Shown: positions 45,139-58,830, counted from the first letter of the stretch. The stretch is 64,000 nucleotides of DNA from Hamiltosporidium tvaerminnensis (GCA_022605425.2 JAKIMF020000004.1:238501-302500), one strand, 5' to 3'. The notes: a model not told the origin generated them from the sequence alone. Numbers and translations: made by a program.

Positions 45139-46155
45139 TTATCCTTTATTATTTATATTATTTATATTATTATCAGATCCTTTATTATTTATATCATATC
45201 CTTTATTATTTATATCAGATCCTTTATTTATATCAGATCCTTTATTATCAATCCCATCTTCATTATCTGAATCTTCATTATCAATCCCATCTTCAAAATC
45301 CGAATCTTCAAAATCAGACTCCTCTGTGTTTGGTCTCACATTTGTTGTGATTTTTTCTATGTTTAATATTTGTGGTGGTTGAGATCCTAAAGTAAAATGT
45401 GTAAGTCTAAGTTGTGAGAGGAAAGGTGGACATTTTTCTACAAGAATAGGATTTATGGTACGAAAAAGTTGTTGTGAAATATTTGGTTCCAAAACTTTCC
45501 ATATTTTTTCAATTGAATAATTTAACCATTCCACAGATTCTTTAGTATATAATGTCTGTTGTTTACGTGTTTGTTTAAAAATAAGTGCTTTCATACTTTT
45601 CTCAAATCTTTTTAAATGTCGATTTATCACAAAATATGACGAATATAAAATAAAAAATAAAAAAAAAATTGAAAAATTAAATTTTCCAATTAAATACGAA
45701 AAAAAACCAACAAAAAAAAACATGGCTGGTATTTTTATAAATGTAAATATTCCGGTTGGAGTTGAAAAGTCTAATGCACTTTTAAATTCTTCTTTGCTTT
45801 GCTCATATAGAAATACAGGATCTTCTTCAATTTTTTCTTCTTTTGAATTTAAATTTTTTGTTTTTAAATCTGATATTTCTAAAGAGTTAGATATAGTGTG
45901 GGGTAGGTTATTAGATATGTTATTAGATTGGTTATTAGATTGGTTGTTGGGTAGGTTATTAGATTGGTTATTAGATATGTTATTAGATTGGTTGTTGGGT
46001 AGGTTATTAGATTGGTTATTAGATATGTTATTTGATTGGTTATTAGATATATTGTTGGGTGAGTCATCATGTGTAATTGATTTGTCATTTCCTTTGTTTT
46101 CTTCTTCTTCTTTCCTTTTTCTGTTACGTGTTGTATTTTTTTCATGCTCTTCCAT
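45139..46155 (-). CDS. Tricalbin / extended-synaptotagmin-like protein, N-terminal part (membrane hairpin and start of SMP)
   Basis: 338 codons ending at an in-frame TAA. Residues ~30-85 are a 5-residue repeat (NNQSN / NNISN / NNLPN). Residues ~140-178 hold a hydrophobic hairpin (AMFFFVGFFSYLIG; FFLFFILYSSYFVI), as in tricalbins that insert into the ER membrane. Residues ~200-265 are the SMP start (ESVEWLNYSIEKIWKVLEPNIS; NPILVEKCPPFLSQLRLTHFTLG). Then comes an acidic repeat (SDFEDSDFEDGIDNEDSD) and DINNKGS units, in which the stop falls. CCC lies 7 nt before the ATG. The rest of the SMP and all C2 domains continue in the same frame to 42,124. A nonsense change, a polymorphic allele, read-through or a base-calling error in the repeat are all possible. 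Confidence 0.82.
   Translation of the reverse strand: MEEHEKNTTRNRKRKEEEENKGNDKSITHDDSPNNISNNQSNNISNNQSNNLPNNQSNNISNNQSNNLPNNQSNNQSNNISNNLPHTISNSLEISDLKTKNLNSKEEKIEEDPVFLYEQSKEEFKSALDFSTPTGIFTFIKIPAMFFFVGFFSYLIGKFNFSIFFLFFILYSSYFVINRHLKRFEKSMKALIFKQTRKQQTLYTKESVEWLNYSIEKIWKVLEPNISQQLFRTINPILVEKCPPFLSQLRLTHFTLGSQPPQILNIEKITTNVRPNTEESDFEDSDFEDGIDNEDSDNEDGIDNKGSDINKGSDINNKGYDINNKGSDNNINNINNKG
45145..45290 (-). repeat. Coding repeat DINNKGS with the premature stop at its end
   Basis: Units of 21-24 bp (plus-strand CCTTTATTATTTATATCAGA) encoding DINNKGS/DINNKGY. The final unit reads GGA-TAA-AAT in place of GGA-TCT-GAT, creating the stop. Confidence 0.85.
45895..46065 (-). repeat. Coding repeat of Asn-rich 5-residue units in the tricalbin gene
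   Basis: Fifteen-bp units (plus-strand TTATTAGATTGGTTG / TTATTAGATATGTTA) encoding NNQSN, NNLPN and NNISN. Frame kept. Confidence 0.9.
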
Positions 46156-46162
46156 TTTTTTA

Positions 46163-46165
46163 GGG
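46163..46165 (-). promoter_or_regulatory. CCC start-site block before tricalbin
   Basis: Minus-strand CCC, then TAAAAAA, then the ATG at 46,155 (7-nt gap). Confidence 0.5.
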
Positions 46166-46459
46166 TTCTTTAAAATGTGACTTTTTTATAAAAAAAGAGG
46201 TATAAATTGTAAAATAAATTTGTCCTTTGAATTTACCCTTTGATTTTATTAAAAATAATAATTATGAGTTAATTGATAATTATGAGTTAATTGATAATTA
46301 TGAGTCTATAAAATAATTGTAAGTTTATAAAATAATTTTAATTCTATAGAAATTATGAGTCTATAAAATAATTGTAAGTAAATATTATGAGAATTATAAA
46401 TTGTAGAATAAAATAATAATTAAACTTATAATTTTAAGTAAAAAACCATGAAGATTGTA

Positions 46460-46890
46460 ATTAGAGTATACGTTATACAAATAAAAGTATAATTAACAAA
46501 TATAACTTAAATTAAAAATTATTATCCATTATTAGTAAATATAAGTTACCTTAATAATTATTATCAAATATTATTTTTTATTGGTAAATATAACTTAAAT
46601 TAAAAATTATTAGTAATTATTAGTAAATATAAGTTACCTTAATAATTATTATCAAATATTATTTTTTATTGGTAAATATAACTTAAATTAAAAATTATTA
46701 GTAATTATTAGTAAATATAAGTTACCTTAATAATTATTATCAAATATTATTTTTTATTGGTAAATATAACTTAAATTAAAAATTATTAGTAATTATTAGT
46801 AAATTATACTTTTATTATCAATTATTAGTAATTATTAGTAAATATAAGTTACCTTAATAATTATTATAAAATATAAGTAAATAAATACCA
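46460..46890. repeat. 88-bp A+T-rich tandem repeat
   Basis: AAGTTACCTTAATAATTATT recurs at 46,543, 46,631 and 46,719 (88 bp apart) and once more at 46,846 after an expanded unit. The unit also contains TTTTTTATTGGTAAATATAA. It lies upstream of the tricalbin gene. A shorter AATTATGAGTTAATTGAT repeat precedes it at 46,258-46,300. Confidence 0.85.
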
Positions 46891-47107
46891 AATACCTTTT
46901 ATTCATTAAATTATAAATTTAAGTTTAATAAATATTTTATTTTACACTTTATTTTACATTTTCTTTTTCTTTTTTAACATTTTCTTCTTCTTTTTGAAAT
47001 CTTATGTTTCTTAAAGTAAATTATTCTATTTGAAATGGGGAGTAGAATATTTTATTGATATTTATATCTTTAACACTATGTTCTTGTTACTTTATTTTTC
47101 TAAAAAT

Positions 47108-47421
47108 GTAATGGTATTTCTTGTATTTATTGTATTTCTTGTATTTCTTGTATTTCTTGTATTTCTTGTATTTCTTGTATTTCTAGTATTTCTAGTATTT
47201 CTAGTATTTCTAGTATTTCTAGTATTTCTTGTATTTCTTGTATTTCTTGTATTTCTTGTATTTCTTGTATTTCTTGTATTTATTGTATTTCTTGTATTTC
47301 TTGTATTTCTTGTATTTATTGTATTTCTTGTATTTCTTGTATTTCTTGTATTTCTTGTATTTATTGTATTTCTTGTATTTCTTGTGTTTCTTGTATTTCT
47401 TGTATTTCTTCTCTTTGTAAT
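47108..47421. repeat. 9-bp minisatellite (TATTTCTTG), about 34 copies
   Basis: About 310 bp of TATTTCTTG units, with an internal block of TATTTCTAG variants (47,177-47,225) and scattered TATTTATTG. The period is a multiple of 3, so open frames exist on the plus strand (FLVFLV, YFLYFL), but these are repeat artefacts. Confidence 0.95.
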
Positions 47422-47424
47422 GAC

Positions 47425-48499
47425 AAAAAAATGATGTTTTTTTTAGCTTTTTTGTATATCTAGTCTTGACTTAAGTTTTAGGTTGGAAATAAAAATATAT
47501 GTTTTTTATTGTTTTCTTGGTTACTTCTTACTCAATGTATGTTTCTATATTACAGGTATTAATGGTCTTTTAGATATTTCTTTGTCTTTTTTCAAAATAT
47601 CTCCAGGTTATCTAATATAATATTATATTTGTACTTGAAACCTAATTAATTGTCCTTCGTTTTATATCGTAAAACATTTTTGTTTATAAAACAGATTTAT
47701 TTAATAAAAAAACGGATACAATGAACCATTTTTATTTTAATACTATTGCAATATTTCATAGGAATATTTGGTATTAAATTACTGTATATATAAAGAAAAT
47801 AATAAAATAAATTACGTGTTTAATGATACAAAAAAAGATATTTATCTGTTCTTTAGTTGGTAAAAAAAGTAGTGCACAGAAAACCAATATGATTTTACAT
47901 AGCTTGATTTTCCGCTCACTACAATAAAGGAACTTTTTTTGTAAATATTTTTAAATTTGAAAAATAATATATTTGGTTGTGGTTTATGTATACCTTTTTG
48001 GTTGATAATATAAGAAAATTAAATTTATTGTTCATTTTTTTAGTTTTCTTGTTTTGTTTCATTCTTTTTGTTAGTTGATAAACTAAGAAAATTAAATTGC
48101 TTGTTCATAATTTTGGTTTTCTTGTTTTATTTCTTTTGTTTATCGGTTTTATACCTTTTCTTTATTTTTGATATTTTTCTGCTTTTTGAGTCAATACTTA
48201 GAGTTTGGTAATTCTATTTTGTCTTTGAGCTCATTAATTCAGTTGTTAAATTCTTAAATTGCATAACACTTTATTTTAAAGTATTTATGTAGATTAAATT
48301 CTATGTTTCGGGCCATTTTAGTCTATTATTTGTATCATTAGATGCTCTTCTTTGCTCTAAATGGTGTTTGGATTGGTTTATATTCTCTTTTTGTTGGTAA
48401 AGAAATATATTATGAAAAGCTTTTGGTATTAAATCTACATAGATTGTTCTTTATTTATATATTCATCTAATCAGGTGGTAGGTAACCTTTTTTTCTTTA
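47425..48499. other. A+T-rich spacer with short duplications
   Basis: No gene. A ~75-bp direct duplication at about 48,010-48,145 carries AGAAAATTAAATT...GTTCAT...GTTTTCTTGTTTT twice. Confidence 0.5.
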
Positions 48500-49800
48500 G
48501 ATATTAACAGTATCCATGTGATCATTGGATTTAAAATTTATAAAATCTCTCGATTCATAAGCCAAAAAGTCGTATTTCTTGAGTCGATTGTTTTGAAAAT
48601 AAAGAATTTATATCCAGGTAATTAATAATGTCAAGTTAGTATATTCTTGCTCTTATCTGATATAATATATCGGGCCAATAATTCCGAATTTGACATCTTT
48701 TAAGAATTTTAGATCATTCCCTTATTTCCGCGAAAGTATTTCAAGAAAACTTCACCTGGATGTCTTTTAATTCGTTTTTTAGATTCTAATTTAACTATTT
48801 TTAGAAAATTCTAGGTGTTAATTTTATTCTTTTTATTATGTCATCGTATGGTCATGTCTATACATTTTCTTGCAATGAGTTGCTAAACTCAAACCTTTTT
48901 GCCGGATATATTGTAATTTAAAATATATTTTTTACTCTCCAAAATACATTTATATGTTAGATATAACAGAATAATGTTATTTCACGTGCCTAATATTCTA
49001 TTTGCTAGTCTGCTTCAAATAACAAAAAACACACAAGCACATTTTTCTTACGTATGTACATTTTGATGAAGTTTTCATTTTTACATTTCGTTATATAATT
49101 TTGCAAATTGAGCCACTTTATATTTTATATTTTAGTTCTTCTTCAAACCCATTTTTTACTTTGAGGAAGACTTATATTTACGCAATACTGGTTAAATTAA
49201 GTTGTTCAGTTCCAAAATGCTACTCTTTCGGTCTATATCGGTACCTTCACCAGACAATCTAAAAGTTGACAAAGCATATGTTCGCTTCAAACTTAGCCTC
49301 ATAACGATCTATTAAGAAGGTATAATCACTTCTAAAATCCAATCGAAATGCAATTTATTTTTTATTAGTAAATCAATATTGCAGTTCTTAACCTCGATAT
49401 TTCAACCGGTTCAAGTCGAAGCACTCCTATAATATAATTGAAAAACTTTTTAGCGTGAAGATTGATTGTTGAAAGAAATTTCTGCATATTATTATCTTTC
49501 GTGAAAATGTCTCTATACTGTACCACACAATTGATCTGTTGTATTAAATCCAAATTACGTGTATTATTAACCCTAGAATTTTCTGTATTACGCAAATATT
49601 TATATATACAAGACTTTCTAGAAAACTAGCAGTATTTTATTTACACATATAAGCAGAATTAATCTTATGTTTATTTTTAAACATAAGTTTTTCATGAGCT
49701 TTTTAAGTTTGGCTTGTCACAGATCTAAGTATTTTAGAACTATCAAGTGCATGAAGCTCAAGATCATCAATGAAAATAAGATGGTTGGTAGTTTAGACTA
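48500..49800 (-). pseudogene. R2-like retrotransposon relic: RT active site, thumb and endonuclease
   Basis: Minus-strand pieces in R2 order. At about 49,740-49,790 is TNHLIFIDDLELHAL, the RT active site with both Asp intact. At 49,365-49,595 is a 76-codon frame whose end (FFNYIIGVLRLEPVEISRLRTAI) fits the post-palm/thumb segment. Near 48,660-48,700 is the reverse complement of AATATATCGGGCC...TTCCGAATTTGACATC, the endonuclease RPD region with Asp lost (GPI). Near 48,540-48,600 is KKYDFLAYE, corresponding to K-Y-D-LLANE. Stops throughout. It is the most complete RT-plus-endonuclease remnant in the window, and its sequence is clearly more diverged than the copies at 1 kb and 56.5 kb. Confidence 0.7.
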
Positions 49801-50912
49801 CGATATTTCTATCTAAGGATTCTATTGTATACTTTTATTGAATTTTTAGCTCATAATACATGAACAACTTACAATATTTTTTGAAAAACTGATTCTTTGT
49901 AAATCTTTTATTGAATTTTTAGCTCATAATACATGAACAATGTACAATATTTTTTGACAGACTGATTCTTTATAAATGTTTCATCTCATTTGTTCTGATT
50001 TTCTAAGCTCTTATTTTATCGATTTTTTAGTTTGATGTAGTTTTCTTGATAATTTGCAGGAAACAATCAGCCAAATAAAGGTTTTCTATGCATTAAGTCA
50101 GATAAGCATGATCTATCGATAAAGTTTTTTTTACTAAATAATAATCTGGTGCTTGTTATTTTTTGAGATGTCTGTAAAGAGAAATGTGCTTCAAAGCTCG
50201 AATATTGGGTTTTTATACTTTATATGGATTTTAACCATTAACTTTTATTTTCATCTTCTAATCATACGACTTTCGTTACTCGCCTTGTCTTTAACTTATA
50301 GATATTTGACAAAAGGTAATGGTCCGTAAAAAGAATTTATTTGTGTAATTTCTCAGGAATAATACTTTATCATTCTTTATAACCAGACAGCTTTCGATGT
50401 TCCAACAGACATATAACTTCTCATAATCCCTAATGTTTATATGAAGAGTCAAAATATTTTTGATGAATAAATTATAAAAACCTTCAATACAGCTTTTTCT
50501 GTAGAAGTGCATTTTATAATACCAAGAAATTCATCAACCAAAAGAAATATAATCTGATGATTATCCAGAGGAGGATATTAAAACTCATCATTGATGGTCT
50601 TTTAAGCACATTTGTTCCAAATATAACTAAAACCTTATAATTTCATCACAGTAAGATAAATCTAGTATATGTCTCCCATGCCCCGACCAGAAAAATTTTT
50701 AAAGAAAATCTTAACATATAGTTATCTTTTCGAAACTGAGTCTTATTTTAAAACACAGTAATCCTAGTCATTTATAATATAGGATTTATTCTTCTTAAAA
50801 TAAACCTCAGAAATATATTTTACACCTTAAAATTAAATTTAACTTGCGTATAATTCTAGTATAAATTTTTATTTTCAAAACCCGGTCATTTTAAAAAAAT
50901 TACAAAGTATCT
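49801..50912. other. Probable N-terminal continuation of the R2-like relic
   Basis: No gene called. A 73-bp direct duplication (TTGAATTTTTAGCTCATAAT) occurs at about 49,837 and 49,910. A 73-codon minus frame at 50,291-50,512 (DYEKLYVCWNIESC) may be RT finger/palm sequence upstream of the FIDD motif; resemblance is weak. Confidence 0.35.
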
Positions 50913-51266
50913 CTATAAGATCTTCGGAAACAAATTATTTGGTAATTTGCCTAAAATAATGACCTTGGTCTTCAAAGCGAAGTTCTGCTTCTCTTTCTGT
51001 CTTTGACTCAAATAAATATACACATCTTCTCTAGTTGACTCGAGTGCATTGTATTTTACATACATATTGACCAATAAATATATATTGTTCAGAATTTTCG
51101 TATTATTAGTACTTTTTTTTAGCTTTCTACTTCGAACAACCACTTTTCCAATTTCTTCTTTCAAAATTTCTTCACTTTTATTCAAAATTTTATTTTCAAA
51201 ATCTAAAATTTCACATTTTTTCCTGTCATAAAACACTCTAATGAGATATAAGCGTTCCCGACTCAT
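50913..51266 (-). CDS. Small orphan protein, 117 aa
   Basis: I do not recognise it. Lys/Glu-rich and probably helical, with a central basic patch (VVVRSRKLKKS) and one moderately hydrophobic helix (NNIYLLVNMYVKYNAL); no signal peptide. It ends in LGKLPNNLFPKIL. It starts at the first ATG; no CCC block is seen upstream, unlike the conserved genes. It lies next to retroelement remains on the same strand, so it could be a leftover transposon frame, but it has no stop for 117 codons in A+T-rich DNA, which is moderately unlikely by chance. Confidence 0.4.
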   Translation of the reverse strand: MSRERLYLIRVFYDRKKCEILDFENKILNKSEEILKEEIGKVVVRSRKLKKSTNNTKILNNIYLLVNMYVKYNALESTREDVYIYLSQRQKEKQNFALKTKVIILGKLPNNLFPKIL

Positions 51267-52253
51267 TATTTATCATCTTTTAAATTAATTTCTCTTTAAA
51301 TCTCATAATTAACTACTTATCTAACACATTGAAACCTACATCACATCATAATTCTACACCTTAGTAATAATAAACCTTCTTATATTTATTTATATACATT
51401 TACCCAAAACCTTGTTTCCACCGCTAATATAATTCGTTTCCCTCTTTGGGTTACTTATTAAAAAATAAGTATAAAAGCACTATGATTAACCTTTAACTAT
51501 TCATAAATATCTAAAAAACAATAAATAGTCATAATCTTAAAATATATCACCAACAGAAACATAACCAAAACATAAAATAATATATTAAGATAAAGATAAA
51601 GATAAAGTATCAACTATAATTTTAAATTCTATTGACTCAATCAATAATAATTCTTTTTGTTTGTATGTAAGAAAAGTAAAATTATGGATTTTTCTTTGTT
51701 TGTATAAAAGAAAAGTAAAGTGATGGATTTTTCTTATATATTCCTTATAAATTTAAATTACAATTTAACTTTTTATTCTTATCATCAGTGTCTTATCAAC
51801 ATTTAAAATTTTTTTTAATTTCAATCCAAGTTTTTTTAAAAAGTCTAATAAGAACATATAAATCTTACTAAAAACCTATAAAAAAACCAAGAAAGAAAAA
51901 AATAAATTATAATAAACATATATATAAAAATAAAAATAATTAATAATAGTAATAGTAATAATAATAATAGTAATACTCATAGTAATAATAATAGTAATAT
52001 TAGAATAAGAACAATAGAATAAGAATTATAATAAACATATATCTAAATATAAGAATTATAGAATAATAAATAATAATAGTAAGAATTATAATAGAACAGT
52101 AGTAAGAACAATTAATAGAACAAAAGAAAAATAAGAACAACAAGAAAAATAACAATAACAGTAGTAAGAACAATAGTAAGAACAAAAGAACAATACAAGA
52201 AAAATAACAACAACAATTAATAAAATATAGATCAATCATTCTTTATTACCTCC
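51267..52253. other. Spacer downstream of CDC48, with trinucleotide-rich end
   Basis: 51,650-51,745 carries a ~47-bp duplication (GAAAAGTAAA-TGATGGATTTTTCT twice). 51,930-52,215 is built of AATAATAGTAAT and AAGAACAATAG phrases, a degenerate trinucleotide-like array that could be the CDC48 3' region. Minus-strand translation of it (52,000-52,239) is Leu/Phe/Ile low complexity and is not a gene. Confidence 0.6.
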
Positions 52254-55181
<2,928 letters not shown>

Positions 55182-55431
55182 TTATATTTTAAAATAATAT
55201 TTTATAAAGAACTATATATAATTATAGTATAAATATACAGACTATCAAGTAATTTAAAAAATATAATTTTATTTTATAAATCTTTGTAAAATAATTTGTA
55301 AATACAAAATTTTATTTAAAATGTAAAGAAAAAAGTTTAAATAATTTAAATTCATTGGTTAAACAATCTATGTATGTTTTTGGTATTATAATAGGTAAAT
55401 TTATTTTAAAAAAATATTATAATTTTTTTTT

Positions 55432-55670
55432 ATTTAAAGATGTGTTTATTTAAAGATGTGTTTATTTAAAGAGATGTTTATATTTACAGATACGTTTATA
55501 TTTAAAGATATGTTTATTAAAAGATATGTTTATTAAAAGATATGTTTATATTTACAGATACGTTTATATTTAAAGATATGTTTATATTTACAGATACGTT
55601 TATATTTAAAGATACGTTTATATTTAAAGATACGTTTATATTTAAAGATATGTTTATATTAAGTTTAATT
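55432..55670. repeat. 18-bp tandem array (GATACGTTTATATTTAAA)
   Basis: About 13 units of 15-19 bp: GATATGTTTATATTTACA and GATACGTTTATATTTAAA. Confidence 0.9.
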
Positions 55671-56039
55671 CTAAGATTTTATTAGATTCTTTTATCAAAT
55701 TATATTTACAGATTTGAAACAATTATTTTTTTTTTGTAGAAATACTTTCTTAATTTGAAATAATTATATTTGTTGTGAAAATACTTTCTTAATTTTTAAT
55801 AATTATATTTACAGATTTATGAGAATATCTTTGTATTTGATAGATTTTTAATATTAAGCTTCATTTTTCTTAGATAAATTTGAATATTTTTGTATTGGAA
55901 AGGTACAGATGGATACATCTTAGAATAATTTTTGTAAAAAAAAAGAAGAATATATAATAGAGTGTAAAGATTTTTAAAATACTAATTATTATTGGAATTT
56001 AATTATTTTTATTTATCTTATTTTTAAATTTATTTGTTG
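55671..56039. other. A+T-rich spacer between arrays
   Basis: No gene. Includes an imperfect duplication of AATACTTTCTTAATTTG...AATAATTATATTT at about 55,740-55,810. Confidence 0.5.
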
Positions 56040-56424
56040 TAATGTATTTTCTTGTATTTAAAATATTTAGAATTGAATATTTACTTTTAATAATTTAAAT
56101 TGTTTATCTAATTTTTAATATTAATTGAATTAAAATATATTTTCTTGTATTTAGAATATTTATAATTGAATATTTACTTTTAATAATTTAAATTGTTTAT
56201 CTTATTTTTAATATTACTTAAATTAAAGTATATTTTTCTTGTATTTAGAATATTTAGAATTCAATATTTACTTTTAATAATTTAAATTGTTTATCTAATT
56301 TTTAATATTAATTAAATTAAAATATATTTTCTTGTATTTAGAATATTTAGAATTGAATATTTACTTTTAATAATTTAAATTGTTTAGCTAATTTTTAATA
56401 TTAATTAAATTAAAATATATTTTT
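56040..56424. repeat. 93-bp tandem array, four units
   Basis: CTTGTATTTAGAATATTTAG recurs at 56,051, 56,144, 56,238 and 56,331 (93-94 bp apart), each with TTACTTTTAATAATTTAAAT. It ends 60 bp before the R2-like insertion. Confidence 0.92.
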
Positions 56425-56481
56425 CAATTGATAACCTATTTACTATAAATAATTTATTTTATAATTTTTATAAAAAATATT

Positions 56482-57299
56482 GCTAAGCCATGATTACACT
56501 AGACGGCATAATGAAGTGGTTAGATGCCTACACCTTCTCCTTCTAAATAGATATAAGTTTAAGTCTTCAAAACGAATAAGGAGCCACTCAGTTCAAGAAA
56601 TTCTTGATAATGAGTATGCAGAGATAAGAGTGGACACCAGAATTAAAACTGATGTTAAAATTCGGAATAACAGACCGGACATATTTATTTTAGATAAGAA
56701 GAAGAATAAGATAACACTCATTGAAGTAGGAATCACTTCCCAAGATTTACTTCAAATAGTTGAAACTGAAAAACTTAGGAAGTATGACCTGCTAGCCAAT
56801 GAGTTGGATTTTATTTATAGGTGTAGTGTTGAGATAATCCCTTATGTGATGACCTGGGACGGTATTGTGACAAAATACCATAAATCTCATCTTAAAAGAC
56901 TAGAAATACCCATGAATGTAGAGGCATACATTCAGTCTATAGTACTTAAGAAAACAGTCGAAACAATTTCCTTTGATCGACGAAGAGGACTTGAGTCAGG
57001 ACTAAATGCCGAAGAGAGCTGGGAGAGAGCGTCAATGGGTGTTATTATGAGATCAGAGATGCATGAGGAACCAATACCCCCTTTAAAAGAAGCGAAAAGA
57101 GAAGAAGATGGTGTTAAAATTTTAAAACCAAAAAATAATACACCCCTTATTTCACAAGGAGGAACCACTTTGGAGGAACCGACCAATAACATAAATGAAG
57201 AGTCGGATTTGGAAGAAGAGACAAAAGTGGTCAAAGAGGTAGAAGAAAACATGTAAAAATGGTAAAAAATATTTTAACCCAGAATTTTATTAAATAAAT
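56482..57299 (+). mobile_element. 5'-truncated R2-clade retrotransposon insertion with 13-bp target-site duplication
   Basis: Best preserved endonuclease copy. It begins abruptly at GCTAAGCCATGATTACAC, just after the zinc-knuckle position, so it is 5'-truncated as is usual for non-LTR insertions. The frame to 57,256 is open and encodes R..PDIFILD..., PD-X14-E (ending in LIEVGI), LRKYDLLANELDF, IIPYVMTWDGIVTKYHKSHL and an acidic tail (ESDLEEETKVVKEVEEN). The ~40-nt 3' UTR ends TTTTATTAAATAAA. TATAAAAAATATT flanks it on both sides (56,469-56,481 and 57,300-57,312), a likely target-site duplication. Without RT the copy cannot move by itself. It differs from the 1-kb copy by few substitutions, so both are recent. 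Confidence 0.88.
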
Positions 57300-58384
57300 T
57301 ATAAAAAATATTTAGTAAATAGTATTTGTTAGGTGTATTGAAGATGTTTTATTATATTCTATTACATATGTGTGGTTTATATTTTTATTATAAGCTTTTA
57401 TAAAAAAATATTTAGTAAATAGTATTTGTTATATCTGTTTTTGTAAATATTATAAGACAGATATGTTTTAATAATTTATTTTTTAAATTAAAATTTCAAA
57501 GTCTATAATTAGTATTTTATACAGTTCATATGAATTATAAAATTATTTTGATCAAATATTTTTTATTTGAAATAAATGATGTTTTCAAATGGAATATTTG
57601 TTAGATATATTTAACGGAAACTTTATATTTTCTGAGTAAAACTAAAAAAGAAGTTTTAAATTGAAAATTATCTACTAAGTCTTATTTTTGGTTTTAATTT
57701 GATTATTTACAATATTTTATATATGTTTTGTTTGGCTATTCCTAAATAATTGATTATTTATAAATATATTGAGTCAATATTTTGTTTTCGGTTTTTTTAT
57801 CTAAGTTTATATTTTGATAATTTTGGTGTTTATTTGCCTCGAGAACATCTTTATTCCATTGCATGTATCACTATTAAATATTTTTGCTTTTTGTGTATTT
57901 CTACTCTATATAGTATCAAGTGAAGAGTTTTCATATGTCTCATAAGTATTTGATCATAAAGTTAATAACATTTTTGAGCAAAAGAAAAAGTATTAAATTA
58001 TTCTTAGGCTCCATTGAAGCGTGCATACCTCGCTTCTTATGTGTAGAGGGGTCACATATATTGTGTTTTAAGATATTTAGTTACAATATAAGTATTTTTT
58101 AAATTATCTCAACACATCACTTTTAAATAAGATATATCTATCAGATAAGAAGTCGAAGTTCTTTGGTTAATCGATACTAGGATTTGAAGCAACGTATATG
58201 AAGTAATTTAGACTTAAAATAAGCGTAATAATATAAAATTTATGATAAATTGCATTTATCAAATCTATTGTTTTAAGTTAAATATTGAAATTAATAAAGC
58301 GTAAATTCTGATATAAAAATATTGTTTGTGAGGAATTGTAAGACAGAAGTACTGCTACTTTGTTTTGTAGCCTCGAATAAATAT
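57300..58384. other. A+T-rich spacer with a ~100-bp duplication
   Basis: ATAAAAAATATTTAGTAAAT then AGTATTTGTTA occurs at about 57,301 and again at about 57,402, directly beside the retrotransposon 3' end. No gene; the 60-codon frame at 57,920-58,102 has no support. Confidence 0.6.
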
Positions 58385-58830
58385 TGTTTAGTGGTAACAA
58401 AATAAAGGCGGGAGGCGAATAACCACATTAAAAACTATCTTCTTGACGATAAGTGTGTGATATTGGTGTGAAAATCTTTATTGATATTTTTATGTGATTT
58501 AAACCACACTTGGTCCATGGATCAACCCTTTATATGCATGCGTTATATAAGATTAAAAGAATCAAATAAAAATTAAAGAACTTTTTCGAAAACCAAGACT
58601 AGGTTGGGGAAATCTGGTCATAATTTATGTAATTAAAAGCAAAAGGGGTTTCAGGAAACATGGAAGAACTTATAAATGATGGATTGGATTGACACAAAAA
58701 ACCGCCATTGTGTAAAAGAGGAATAGTCCCAGAGATTCAGAAAATTGACTTTCGAAATAATAATCCCGAATTTCATCTATTTATCCTCGACACTGAAAGG
58801 TATAAAAGGCTGGAATAGGTAATGATGTAC
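58385..58830 (+). mobile_element. Leader fragment of the dispersed repeat, type II
   Basis: GGCGGGAGGCGAATAACCAC then ATTAAAAACTATCTTCTTG matches the S1-S3 leader, including GGTGTGAAAATC and AACCACACTTGGTCCATGG. The body then diverges from S1-S3 but matches 25.9, 36.7 and 62.3 kb, with FHLFILDTERYKRLE readable at about 58,765-58,820. Several stops. Confidence 0.6.

Noticed and set aside
47030..47434. 134-codon open frame (MKWGVEYF... then FLVFLV repeats)
   Set aside because: Almost entirely a 9-bp minisatellite; a second frame in the same stretch is also open. Period divisible by three explains it.
52000..52239. 79-codon minus-strand Leu/Phe/Ile frame downstream of CDC48
   Set aside because: Translation of an AATAATAGTAAT-type low-complexity array.
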